Shown piece by piece: positions 52,420-64,000 of a stretch of 64,000 nt of DNA (its first letter is position 1; each line of letters begins with the position of its first letter). The notes beneath the pieces are model-generated. The model did not search any database. It was not told the DNA's origin and saw only the letters and a program-made list of their open reading frames with translations. The position numbers were made by a program, and so were the translations under genes. Source of the stretch: Paralichthys olivaceus (taxonomy: Eukaryota > Chordata > Actinopteri > Pleuronectiformes > Paralichthyidae); the NCBI RefSeq assembly GCF_024713975.1, contig NC_091104.1:10373580-10437579 (forward strand), given 5' to 3'.

Positions 52420-53096
52420 TTAAAGTAAAATGAGTTCACCGAAAAATGAAAATTCACTCATTATCCACTCACCACTGTGGCGATGGAGGGAGGGATGAAG
52501 TGTTTGAGTCCACAAAACACTTTAATCGACTCAATCCACCAGGGTTTTGACCTGAAAATGACTTAGAGTCAAGTCAAATTTGAATGTTGGGGCTTATATT
52601 GGAAATACTCTGCATACTGTAAACACTTGCACATTGTACTTACTCAGCTGTACTGCTCTTCTTATTTTTTCCTTTTTACCTTCAAAAACATACTGTGTAT
52701 ATATTTTTATATTTATATTGTTAAATTTTAATCCTTGATTTTATTAGCTTCTTATATTTAGAGATGTCTGACATGCACCAACAACACCAAAGCAAATTCC
52801 ATGTATGTGTAAACTTACTCGGCAATAAAAGCTTTTCTGATTCTGATTCGGACACTCGGATGAAACCACAGGAGCAGTATGGAGGCGTTCTTATATATTT
52901 GTTCTGTTGTTTATTTACGTTTTCTGAATTGGTCACCGTTTACTTCAATTGTATTAGTTTTTGGCTGCAACCCTGTTTACCCCTGAGCCTCCATAAGAGT
53001 TTTGTGGACTCAAACACTTCACCCACCCCTCCATCCCCACTGTGGTGAGTGGATAATGAGTGAATTTTTCATTTTTGGGGTGAAGCATCCCTTTAA
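52420..53096 (+). mobile_element. MITE with long terminal inverted repeats and TTAA ends (copy A)
   Basis: The left end (TTAA..., then AAAAATGAAAATTCACTC and ATTATCCACTCACCAC) is mirrored by the right end over about 55 bp, and both outer ends are TTAA. That fits a non-autonomous element with TTAA target preference (piggyBac/Kolobok-like). It has no transposase frame. It is interrupted by a retroposon tail at 52598-52852. Confidence 0.75.
52598..52852 (+). mobile_element. L2/CR1-like retroposon 3' tail nested in the MITE
   Basis: GCAAATTCCATGTATGTG, AAACTTACTCGGCAATAAA and GCTTTTCTGATTCTGATTC at the right edge are the well-known end of fish L2-like LINEs. It splits the MITE interior, so it inserted later. 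Confidence 0.6.
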
Positions 53097-53205
53097 CTGC
53101 AGTTGCACCATCTTACTTTCGTGTCACCTCCGTCGCCATCAGCTGATGTTCGATTCCTTCACCTGCATTTAAACACACTCACGGTTCACCTGTGTATTTT
53201 GTCCA

Positions 53206-53460
53206 CGTGCAGGATCCGCTCGGCTCTGCTGCCCCCTGGCGGAGCTGCGCCGGCGGGACGTCCTCCTGACCGGATGTTGATAGTAGCTCGCGCAGCTCAG
53301 ACAGGAACAGCTGGAGAAGAACAACAAAGACTCGACGACGACACAAACTGCAGATGTTCGTCTGACACGCGCCTCGTTCGTCCGTGACACCGACGCTGCC
53401 GGAGACATTTTGCGCCGCTGACTCCGACCTGACCGGTAAGAACCGTCCGCGGCAGCGAAC
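53206..53460 (+). promoter_or_regulatory. ypel5: ypel5 CpG-rich promoter and non-coding exon 1
   Basis: This is a strongly CG-rich block upstream of ypel5. A donor CTGACCG|GTAAGA ends a probable non-coding first exon at 53435. GCCCCCTGGCGG at 53231-53242 (reverse CCGCCAGGGGGC) is a close match to the CTCF core. The downstream intron start holds seven GTTAGC/GCTAGC/GCTAAC-like words (53482-53573). Confidence 0.55.
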
Positions 53461-54648
53461 GTGTTGTTTTACTCCCTCGCTCCTAGCTTGTTTTCATTAG
53501 CACTGCTAGCTCAGAGGCTAACTCAACGTTAGCTTCTTCTCGCTGGATAACTGAAGAAGCTAACTACGCTAAACCACGACGAAGACCAGCCGACGTCCTC
53601 CATCTTCTCCCCCCTGTTAGAAAGTGCTCACGGACAGTTTGGACACAGCCTCTCTGTGTTGTTGAACAAGTCGTCATGGCAGCTTTGAAAATAAAAGCTG
53701 CCATGTTCAGTCCACAGGACTCCGGACACAGCACAGTCTGGAACACGAAGTTCTTGTGTCAGTAGCAACAACAACAACAATACGTCAACACGATAATAAT
53801 GAAATGATCGAGTCAGCTCACAAGGTTTTTTTATTTAAATTGAAGCTTCTAAGTTATATTTTTGTTCAGTTAAATTTGAGACGTTGAGCTGATTTACTTC
53901 AGTTCACTGGTGACAAACGGTTAAAAATTATGAAATGACCAAAGTAATCATTGAGTCTCTGTTTAATATCACATATAATATTACAAGTTATCTTATTTGT
54001 TTGTACTGTCATTGTTTATACTGTCGTTTTTCTTAATTTACTCTATTTAATGTTGTTGTCTTGGTCTGTGTATATTTCTATTGATGGATAGAGGGAGTGC
54101 ACTTACAACCCAATCATTCAATCATGATTCTGATATCATCCAATCAATTAATTACACTTTACTTTTATTCTTGTCTTTCCAATCAGTAGTTTACAGAATA
54201 AAAGTAAAGATAGAAAATGCAAATTAAAGCCCTGCTGTCCTAAAGAAAATGAAATTGCTGAGGGAATTGGAGATAAAGAAGGGAAGAGTAACCAAATCAA
54301 CTTATTTTGTTGTGGTTCTTCAAACAAAGTCTATATGCCTACTCAACTCTAGATGTATTATGGGCTGGATAACTTGATAGTCTTCATAGACACAATAATC
54401 CAATGTGAAGCCGTCCTGCCCATTGATTTATCCACAGTAACCTCATAAACATGGTCATGTTAGAGGAGTGGCTGCTTTGTTTTGAAAAAACCTCTCACAG
54501 AACACATTTGCATGGCTCGCAGTGGATACTAGCATGTTGCTCAGCTCCATTTATGTGTAACTTCTGTTTTTAGTCCAGCTTCCAACAAAAAACGTTTGTC
54601 CTTCTGTTCCCCCCCCCCCACATTAGTTGTAGTTCAGTCATTTCCCAG
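53436..54648 (+). other. ypel5: ypel5 intron 1
   Basis: About 1.2 kb between the non-coding exon and the first coding exon. The acceptor TTTCCCAG ends at 54648. No other feature seen beyond the GTTAGC-type cluster at its start. Confidence 0.55.
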
Positions 54649-54658
54649 AGATCTGACA

Positions 54659-55136
54659 ATGGGGCGTATCTTCTTGGACCACATTGGCGGAACACGCCTC
54701 TTCTCCTGTGCCAACTGTGACACCATCCTGACTAATCGCTCTGAGCTCATCTCGACGCGTTTCACAGGAGCCACAGGCAGAGCCTTCCTCTTCAATAAGG
54801 TACAGTGAAACGCATGAAGAGAGGAGGATCATACACCCAGGATACAAACATTCAGTATTTCATTCCTGGCTTGAAAACCAATGTGTGTGCTCGTGTCTCA
54901 AAACCCTGCAGGTGGTGAACCTGCAGTACAGCGAGGTCCAGGACAGGGTGATGCTCACCGGCCGGCACATGGTGAGGGATGTCAGCTGCAAGAACTGCAA
55001 CAGCAAGCTGGGCTGGATCTACGAGTTTGCGACCGAGGACAGTCAGAGGTACAAGGAGGGACGCGTCATCCTGGAGCGGGCGCTGGTTCGGGAGAGCGAG
55101 GGCTTTGAGGAGCACGTCCCCTCAGACAACTCATGA
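54659..55136 (+). CDS. ypel5: Yippee-like protein 5
   Basis: Two coding exons, 54659..54799 and 54912..55136, give 121 aa. The Yippee zinc fold is set by two CxxC pairs, C17/C20 and C73/C76, with the family spacing of 52 residues. The sequence agrees throughout with mammalian YPEL5 as I know it, a sign of very strong constraint. YPEL5 is associated with the CTLH/GID ubiquitin ligase complex and with centrosome/nucleus in cell-culture work. The first ATG lies 10 bp after an acceptor; the intron (54800..54911) is 112 bp with GT-AG ends. It is on the plus strand, divergent from plb1 and convergent with lclat1. Confidence 0.97.
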
Positions 55137-55891
55137 GCCTCTAAAGTTGGATCAACTTGAAGGCTCACTCCTGTGCACTGCTTCCCCTCTCCTCCACCCC
55201 TCTGTGCTGCATGGCGCCACCTGCAGACTTAGTGCTCAGTGAAGTGATGGCTGACAACTCCTCCTTCCCCTCCACCCCCTCCCTGTCTCTAGCCTAAGAC
55301 CCTAGACCTCTGCTGATTAGAAAATTGGCTTTGCTGGATCTGTTCTTGCTGAATAGGCTTCCCCCAATAAATACTCCCTGATAAATGTGTCACAGGGTAC
55401 ACCCACCACCCCACACCCCTACAGAACAGCAGGAGTTGTTGTAACTTCACTCGTTTACCTCTTCATGCACGGTCACACAGTCTCATCATCGCTGCACACA
55501 GCATGCTTCACACTTTGTTGGTAAAATAGTTGAATACATGCACGATAATAGACATCGTCAGTCACTGAAAAACATCCACTGGTTGTTTTGTTTACTTAGA
55601 TAACTGGAGGCGTGTTCATCATTCTCACACGGGCAAAGCAACCAGCCCGGTTCTACACTGCAACGTTAACCAAAACACATTTCTTTATTGGGGCTTGTCC
55701 TTCTGTGTCGTGAACTTGGTCTCTCTGTATCCGTCATTGGTGAGCCCCGCACACAGTGAAGAGTTAGTTGTATTTTCAGTTACCTATTTTATTAGCCTGT
55801 ATTGTACTGAATGTAAAAGTGTTTCAAATTTCTGTTCTCATCCAAACGATACAGCACAGATTGATGTCATGTTTAAGTATTCGTTGTAGTG

Positions 55892-55928
<37 letters not shown>

Positions 55929-56999
55929 GGCAGGTTTCGCATGATGAATCATTGTTTCGATTGACGTGATATTTTTGGGGATGAACACAAAGTGGCTTTA
56001 AAATGTCCCTGTTCTTGCAGTTCCTGGTGTGGAAGTGAGCCCCCGCTGCACGATAGAAAATCATAGAATTAATCCTGTACAGAGTTCAACCAATCAGCAT
56101 CTGTTACTATGGATTCTGTGCCATGTGAAGTGTGTCTCTAGGGTGTCAGTGCAGGAATGTGTCTGAGGCGTGATGAGATGTTGTCTGGCCTCCTGCTGGG
56201 TTACGGACAGGATTATGAGAGGATGGGTCACACAAGCGTTTTGAAACGAGCTGGGTGAGGAGCTAACGAGGCCTCAGGAGTAACACAATAGAGGTTTAAC
56301 AAAGAGCCTATTCTGTAACACAACGCAGTTTTTTAAATGACAACAAACCTAAAACCTCCTTTATCATCCTGAATTTAGGGCACATTTGGTTCCATGACAA
56401 CTTGTTCCTTACAACGTAGAGCTTTAATGGAGTAAGTCTTTAAAATCAAACCTGTGCCCCTATTTTACACCTTCCATGCCCTGTGAAGATTTCAAAATGT
56501 CACACTGAGGAAAAAAAAAGATCTCAGTTTTCCTGACATTTGAGATTATTTTTGGAACCGTGTTCGCAGCGCTCCATCATGACCCTGGTGTAACATTGTG
56601 CCATTTGAGATGTGGTGAATGCCTGCAGGCGTTACCAGAATGGAACAGCCTTCACAAGTGATGCTGTTAATGCTTCGCCTCGCCTTTGCAAGGTCATGTG
56701 AGAGGGTGCACATGTCATTTCTACACAAAAACACAGAGAGGAAGCTGACACCATCCGTATCAGCAAGTCATAAGTGCAGTGTACAGTCAACGGCCATGAC
56801 AGAATCTAGTTATCATTCATCCACTTTTAGCAATTGATTTTATTTGATTTACTCTTTGTTATTATTTTATTGACTGATGCATTTATCTTATTGTATATTT
56901 TTCCTGATTGGAGGTTAAAGGAAATTGTTTTCTTGTATTGCTACAGCAGGATTTTCTCTGGTGTGATTTCTAAATAAAGATGCAGTCTTGCTGGGTTCA
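55137..56999 (+). other. ypel5: ypel5 3' UTR (probable)
   Basis: AATAAA signals occur at 55366-55371 and 56973-56978. The second, followed by a GT-rich stretch, would give a 3' UTR of about 1.85 kb; use of the first would give a short form. Confidence 0.45.
55895..55928. repeat. (GAT)n trinucleotide repeat
   Basis: About 11 GAT units in the probable ypel5 3' UTR. Confidence 0.95.
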
Positions 57000-59900
57000 A
57001 TTCATCACGTTTGTGCTTGTTTTGTAACTTTCTACACATTTTAACCGTAAGTATTATCCATTGTCAAATCATATACTTCGCCCGACAAGAAATTTGTGCT
57101 CAAGGTAAATCAGATTTTTAAGCTTCGTGTTTGGCCTGTGGGTGGCAGCAGAATACTGAGGAACAGGATGATCTCTGTGGACGTTTTCCCATGGAAGCAT
57201 GATGCTGAGTCCCTCGCCTGCCTCTGACGTTAGCTCGCCTCACATGGTTTGTGGAGCATCACTGCAGGATTGAAATAGAAGGATGTTACTGAATGAAAAT
57301 GAATGAAATCTGTTGGATTATTTAAAGTCAAATAAATGCCCTGTTAAGGAAAAAAAAAAGTGCATGAGTAGTGAGGGAGAAAATGTGAAACATTTGCTAC
57401 CAATAACACATCACATCCAGACTGTAATCCAGTTTAATCCCACCTACTCTGCACTCACTCTGAATCACCCACGATGCAGAGGTTTGACTGCATTTTGGTT
57501 TATAAATAGGCAATGACGTTTCAGCCCTAATCCACCCACTAATATTGCAGTGCTGCCACCGAGTTATTTATAGCCGTGATCCTGTTGGAAGGCCTCTTTG
57601 TTGGTGTGTCTGTGTCACAGCGGTGGGATCAACAACAGGTCTGCTTCTCTGCAGTCACTGCTGCAGGCGCCCTGCACCGAGCTCGCAGTACTAAACTTAG
57701 CTCACACAAATATTAATTAAGGTCATTGAACAAAATAAACTGTCCCGAGTTATTTTTGAAACCGACAGCAGTTGCTTTTCTTTTCCTTTCTTTTAAAGGA
57801 TTAATGGATTGAGAAGACTGATGTTTTTATGAGCATATCCAGTGCCATTTAAATGCCGGACATGACTAGAGGCAAAAAGGAGGTTCCATCTTGAGAGAAC
57901 TGACTGTCCTGCTTTATAATTCATAGTAGTCTTGGACTTCGTCCCTGCATAACCTCAGGGTTGTCTGCTGTCTTTATTGAAAAAGCCATCTGGCCAGATA
58001 AGGATAATTACACCATCCTGTTGATCCTATTAGTGTGTATGCAATTGGAAAGACACGGCACAAATCTGGATGTGGCAGTCTTTTGTGTGTGTTTACAAGG
58101 AGAGCTATTTTTCCACTACCCTTCACATCCAGTCCTCTTGGGACAATCAGATTCTCTTAAGACTTAAATCTCCAGCCCTTCTATGCAACTAGATACTAAA
58201 CCAGTCTTTTAGAAACAAATCCAACAACAGGAGTACAACATAAACTAGTGGAACGATGCCGTCATCTGTCTTCCTTCCACCCACTGTCAGACCCATCAGA
58301 GCAAATTTGAAGTTATGTGTATTCAGATGCAGTGGATTATTTTGAATGGAGACCAAAAAAAAGAACTGGGAGCATAAATATGCCCTTAATTGGCCCATGA
58401 TTCATCACCATCCCCAGTTATTTTAGTTCACCGTCACCTTTTTGTCCTTCCACGTGATATCACCATCACACCCCCACCCCCCCTACCCCTCCAGGAGAGG
58501 AGCAGCAATATATAGAATGTAGAAATAAACTTCTCTCATTCCCCTCCACTCTCTCTTCACACTCACACACAAAGGAGTGACATCATTCTGTCAGTGGGAG
58601 AAAATAGCATGCTTTCCATTGACATCACTCCACATCCCGTTGCTAGGCGACAGGGGAGTCAACATTAGTTACTATGGCGACTGCACTTCACCTTCAAAGC
58701 TCCTGACCTTTTTCGTTGTCCGTGGCAGACAAGACCATTTTTGTATGTGTGCACGCAAAACAGGCAAGGACAACTACAGCCCTTAGTGTTGTGTAACATG
58801 AGCCTTCACGATATCGACTCAGCCGCTGCAGCGTAGCGTTGATACAGCAGATTTAAGCAGTGACGAGAGAATGCATGAGATGATTGGGCAGCAGCTAAGA
58901 GACCCATTGTCAAACTTCTTTATAATGTAGTGACACCACACCATAATGTATCCAACAGGGGTTCTCAAAGGTCCTTGAGGGGGTTCCAGGAGGGTCCCAG
59001 GCAGAAAGGGAATTTTTAATTTATTTTTCACTGTAATTTCATTATGTAAAATATGGTAAAAATCTTGTTTGAGAAACACTGGAGCATAACACTCAGATGA
59101 CACCACAACCTAATGACCATTAACTTATTTACCCAAAAGATCAGGTGAGTTGTCATGCAGTATTCAACATTTCCAAAAACCTTGAAAGAACAACATCTGG
59201 AAATCTAACTGAATTGATACAGTATATTTATTCAGATATATACATGTATATATATATTTCTTCCTTTTAGAGACGGACTGACAACAGTGTCCACTGTGTG
59301 TACCTGAGGACAGTGACTTTAATGAGGTCCAGCATCAGCAAGTGATTGTAAAATGAGCAACACTAAACAGCACAGGTGAACAGGTAACTCACTTTCTAGC
59401 TGAACTTGTTAAAGATATATGGACAGAGAACTGTGTTTGGTAAACTACAACACACTGCTGTAAAAAGTGTTAACAGCTGATCACAGTGACTGAAACCAGC
59501 CCCTTCACATGAACTACAGGAGCTTCAGATTCACATAAAACAGGAAAGATGCTTCAGTCACCTTCTAAATAGTGCAGTCGATCATGAAAGACGTTTATAT
59601 AACAAACTAGGTTGAAGTGGTGCGCTACATCACAAACCGCACAGTGTTGGTGAAACTGCTAAAGGTCGTCAGAGACGCAAATGTTCCCCGACTCAGAGAA
59701 TTAACGTGTTTTGAGACGGCATCGAGCTCAGTGGCAGCGGGAGTCAGTGGCTAAAAGTGTGGTGGAAGCACCGCTTGAATCTTGTTTCAATTTCTGTCCT
59801 TTTTTGGCACAATTGGGAGTCGCTTTCTCAGCTGTCACTCGCTAATTGAGTTTAGCAGGCGCATCAATGCCAGTCCTCTAGAGAGTGACAAAGGCAGAGG

Positions 59901-61002
59901 TGGGCATTACAGGGCTTTTTTGGATTAGGATGAGTTCAGGGCCAGTTTTCCACTCCAAGTCTGGTCCTCTGTCCCACCCTGCACATCGAAGGGTAATGTT
60001 GTCCCAACAGGGCATTCTTCCACCCCAGCACCACCCACCCGTCCTGCCACTGCATGGCATCCCTTCAATCCTAGAAAGGGCACAAAGTTCTACACGTATG
60101 CAGACGTAACATCTCAGTCAGATGTTTGATCTTGATGAGTCGCTGATTACAAGCGTGGACTCAGTGTCTGTGGTGATTGAAGCTACACTCTCTCCTACTA
60201 CATTCTGTTTGGTACTGTTTTACATCACATCTGCTTCTCTCCCCTTTGGCTTTTATGCGCAAAGCTAAACATCACAAGTTATTTCTTATGAGCATGTGGG
60301 AAATTTCATTCCCCAATTTGTATAAAAGGGCAATTATACCCAATAAAGGTAAACAGTAGTACATATATACCTGTATACACCTTGATAATTCTCTAGGAAT
60401 TGTACCCGCAATATGACGGATTCATTCAATTAGTTTCACCATACTCCCACTAACTACAGTGCTAATTTGAATATTGGTTAATCAAGTCATCACATGTACA
60501 TTTGAACTGTACTATGGCTCTGTTCCATATTTTATGACACTGATATAAAACCGAGGGCAACACAGGATACAGTAAATAAAAAACAGCTTTGAGGACATGG
60601 CAATAGTATAAAAAAATGCTAAACAATATTCCCAGACACAGATCAACACTGAGGTTCTTAAACACCAACAACAAAAGAACAGATAAAATGCACAGACAGC
60701 AAGCGAATCAACTGTGATTGTACAGGAAGAGAATTACAGGGCAGGTGACGCCATGTATGATGAATTTCTTGAACCCAAATTTACATAACATTCCTCTTTT
60801 TTTTCCTTCAACAGAAAGTTAAGATCTTTCCACTGAAGCCATGCATACTGCAGGGGAGCACTTAATACTCCCTGTCTAAGGCATGGAGTTCTGGCTCTCT
60901 CTAAGGGATCTACTAGCCCTTTGGACTGAACACCGAGACAATCGAGTCATCAGCGTCCTTGCCGAGCACATGCCATTGACCAGTCAATCCTGTCTACCAT
61001 CC
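57000..61002. other. ypel5-lclat1 convergent intergenic region
   Basis: No coding exon found. The portion next to 61002 is presumably lclat1 3' UTR. The only element recognised is the hAT-like fragment at 58955-59085. Confidence 0.5.
58955..59085. mobile_element. hAT-like non-autonomous fragment
   Basis: AGGGGTTCTCAAAGGTCC and GAGGGGGTTCC at the left and TTTGAGAAACACTGG at the right are characteristic of fish elements with CAGTGTTTCTC-type ends. The left terminus is decayed. Confidence 0.45.
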
Positions 61003-62609
61003 TCACTGCATCTTCTCATCCATCTTCTTTTTCTTGTCACCCACATCAGCAGCCATGGACTTCCAGTATCGATGGCAGGCCAACTCCAGCAGCTCCAGCC
61101 CTCCAACCAGCTTCTGCTGGGTCATATACACTCCAACCATGACCAGGCAATAGAGCCTGAATGGAGCCCACAGCCACAGGCCAGTGAAGCACAGAGCGAT
61201 GAAGCAGGTCCAGTACAGAAGAGAGGCGGCTTTGATCAGAGCCACGCGCATCTCCGTCTTACAGGGCGGCACACGTGCGACACCTTCTCTGTCGAAGGCC
61301 CGGGGCTGGCCTGAGTAGAAGTCGCGCAGACGGACCTCCTTCTCAGCCCAGCGCTCTCTGCACCAGGATTCTAGTTCTGACGAGGAGGGCAGCGAAGCCA
61401 CTGGGTAGCGGCGGACGTGGAAGTGGATCTCTCGGGGGAAAAGCCCCAGGATGAGGTGTCGTTCTGTCTGAGGGATGTTCTTGGGATAGGCCACTGTGAT
61501 GTCATGAACGGCATCCAGATTGTCTCCTAGGAAAAGGGACACAATTTCTTAAGTTAAGTTCTAAAAGAAAAGCAGAACATGATTTTGACTTCATGACTTC
61601 CGACTTAATGTGAACTGTGTAGTTCCAGACAAAGACATAACACGACAGGGAGACTTCATATTATCCCTTTTCCACATTGGTTATTCAACTGTGTTATTCA
61701 CCCTTCAAAATGTCAGCTCCCAACTCAAGTACACATGTACCTCTAATTATACAGGGGCTTAGAGCTTCATCCCCGCTCTGCCTTCCAAACAACCATGAGC
61801 TATATACCATCCCATCCTCAGTGCTTTGACAACACACAGGGAGAATTGAATGAAATATCAAGTGTACAGGACATCTGCCAGCTCCTGCTCCTGTACAGCT
61901 CAGGTCTACGATGGTAAAAATAGAGCTCAGATGGGCAGACTGGACCAAGACGAAATGTGCAGCATGTCAGTCAGCTGTGCAGACAGCCGGAGAGGAGAAT
62001 TAGCTAAGTCTGATGAAATCACAATGATTCACAGCACCTGCTTGGAGAGTTGGTGCCATGCTCAGCATCCAGGGTGGGTGGGGTTCGAGACGGCGAGGCC
62101 AGAGGTGGTATTTAAGAACTCTGGACGACTGCCATAATTGGCTCATAGGGAAACATGAGGATTCCAGGGGTGCTGTAATGGCTGGCAGGAAGATGAATTA
62201 TAGGTCTGAATCTTTGAATAACAGGTATGATCCCTCTTCTCAAAACAGCGTCAGTGGAGTAACTAGTCTTTATAGTAACATGTCAATTTCCCCTGGTTAT
62301 GCTGAGGACGTGTTTCCATAGTTATAACAGGCTTTGTGCCCTACTTATTCTTTTTGCCACAAAATCATTCCAATTATCAAAAATGGAATAACACAGCACC
62401 GCTCTGTCTACAACACCGAACATTTTTAGCAGATATTTAAGATGACCATTGTCTTTACATGATTTCAGAAAAGTGTTGATGTCACAGCTGACCTTTTCGC
62501 AGTCTGTCCACAATAAAGGTGAATCCAGTGGTTCGGGGATGCAGCACAAACTCGCATTTTGGCAGGTTGTTCTGGGCAGCAAACAAATCACTCTTTGCTC
62601 TTGTATTTT
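61003..62609 (-). CDS. lclat1: Lysocardiolipin acyltransferase 1, last two coding exons (partial)
   Basis: Exons 62493..62609 and 61003..61526 join in phase 1 and give the C-terminal 212 residues or so. LCLAT1 is an ER/mitochondria-associated membrane acyltransferase (PlsC family) that re-acylates lysocardiolipin and other lysophospholipids. Diagnostic segments are FVLHPRTTGFTFIVDRLRK, NLDAVHDITVAYP, FPREIHFHVRRYPV and GGLELLELAC. Hydrophobic stretches near the end (ALIKAASLLYWTCFIALCF and following) match its C-terminal membrane segments. The tail is Lys-rich, but unlike mammals it does not end in a KKxx signal. The PlsC catalytic motif (HxxxxD) lies in exons beyond the right edge. Stop TGA at 61005-61003. 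Confidence 0.94.
61527..62492 (-). other. lclat1: lclat1 last intron
   Basis: 966 bp, donor GTCAGC, acceptor CCTAG. No nested feature seen. Confidence 0.75.
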
Positions 62610-64000
62610 CTGCAGGAGACAGACACAGTGGTAAACCTCGAGTAGACACAATCACTAAATAAGTGATACATGTTCATTAGTACAGTGTCGTCAAAATGGT
62701 TTGTGTCCTCACAGGGATGCAATCAATATTTGTATATTTTATACGATTTACATTATAGTTACAAAGTTTGCATCTGTTTAACTGCGTAGAGTCAGACTAC
62801 TGTATAGAAGTTAGGAACTAAAAAAAGACAGATACGATCACAAAAATAACGCTATAGAATGACAAAAATATCTGCAACAACAGTAATAATGTCGGTAACA
62901 GGATGTGACTACATTTATGAAATACATCCTCCAGTGACAAACACTTAGACAGTTATAAAAACCACCACAGTACATGAACACAGGAAAGATGAGTGTTTAT
63001 TAACCATTCCTCAGGAACTAGTTGCAGGAACATGTAAACTACATCATGACTCATTCATATTATGTAACAAGCAGCTGCTTCAGACAGACAGAGGTACTAT
63101 GGACAGACCTCTGCTGATCAGGCCTCTGTTCTCTTGGGGGGGACGTATTGAACTTGTCACTCTTATGCAATCTTTCAATCGGTTCAGTTTGTAGAGGGTC
63201 TTAAGTAAATCCAGAACCTGTTACTGAAGCTGGAAGCCTATGTGAACAAACTAGCATGCTTTAGTTATGCAACATGTCAGAGTTACACGCTACTTTTAAA
63301 ATTATATTTATAAACCAGTTTATTATAATTCTGTTAATTGATTAGGACCAACTGTCACACAGTCACTGACAAAGAGGATATAACGTTAGATCCCACAATA
63401 ATGAATTGTGAAATACAGTGATACCGTGAAACCTTTTTATTATTCTGAGAAATTTGTCATACTGTGAAAGTCTCAAACAGTTGCAACCCTACTCAGAACA
63501 TACTGTATACATAACGTCAGAATAATCCCAGTAGTTTAAGAGACTTAACTGCAGACGCATGCTGGTGCAACCACACACGCCCAAGTACAAACACAACATC
63601 AAAAGTGAAACAATCTTTTAAAGCCTTAAAGCTGCCGGCCAATTATGATGTAACTAAACTGGAACCCCTCATGACATCATCAGAGGTCATGACATCATGA
63701 AATGTAAAGAGAAGTTAAGCTTCCCCTAGAAAAGCTGCTCTGGACTCTGATTGGCTTAATTGTGATCCAAAGGGGCTTTGGACACCAAAGATCAGAGCAT
63801 TCCTGCAGAAATGACTGTGTGGGGTGTGTGTCTGGGTCTTATCACTTTGAAATTGTGTTTGCGTAACAGCGTCAGGTGTCAGGCCACACTGAGCTCTATA
63901 AACTGGCTGGTGGACAACACGTTCTGAGGATAACAACTGAATTGTAGGCAAAGTGTTGCAGGTATGGAAGGAGCGCTGGGTTCTTGACGTCTCACCAGTT
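62610..64000 (-). other. lclat1: lclat1 upstream intron sequence
   Basis: No further lclat1 exon recognised up to the window edge, so this is intron. Nothing else supported. Confidence 0.55.

Larger units (their letters stand above)
50101..53205. other. plb1-ypel5 divergent intergenic region
   Basis: No coding exon recognised. The right half is mostly repeats (51147-51362, 51543-51870, 52420-53096). CAGGGCCGGCTCT at about 50559 resembles a hAT-type end but has no partner. Confidence 0.55.

Noticed and set aside
61850-62321. Plus-strand frames overlapping the lclat1 last intron
   Set aside because: Intronic, antisense, with no homology recognised.

Overview
This window looks like nuclear DNA from a ray-finned (teleost) fish. 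The evidence is vertebrate genes with GT-AG introns (many only 80-300 bp), CA/TG microsatellites, and several dispersed repeats typical of fish genomes. A percomorph-type compact genome is my inference; the species cannot be read from the sequence.

Seven protein-coding genes are supported. From left to right: the 5' end of fhl5 (minus; continues off the left edge), fut9 (minus; single coding exon), manea (minus; 4 coding exons, 440 aa), ppp1cb (minus; 8 exons, 327 aa), plb1 (minus; 41 exons, 1092 aa reconstructed), ypel5 (plus; 2 coding exons, 121 aa) and the 3' end of lclat1 (minus; continues off the right edge). Exon joins were placed by hand from splice consensus, reading phase and family homology. 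The summed coding length divides by three for every complete gene.

The genes have unrelated jobs. fut9 and manea are Golgi glycan enzymes (Lewis-x fucosylation and endo-mannosidase trimming), ppp1cb is a PP1 catalytic subunit, plb1 is a brush-border phospholipase built from tandem GDSL domains, ypel5 is a Yippee zinc protein, lclat1 is an ER lysocardiolipin acyltransferase and fhl5 is a LIM-only protein. The interest is genomic. The left block (fhl5-fut9-manea) matches human 6q16 and the right block (plb1-ppp1cb, ypel5, lclat1) matches human 2p23, so the junction lies at about 18-21 kb.

I found no CRISPR array, operon or new multi-gene system; this is ordinary vertebrate genic sequence. The most unusual structure is a near-identical inverted copy of plb1 exon 7 and the start of exon 8 inside plb1 intron 1. 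It could fold the pre-mRNA onto its own exon. Next are a long UG repeat starting four bases after a ppp1cb 5' splice site, and a plb1 first domain that has lost every catalytic residue.
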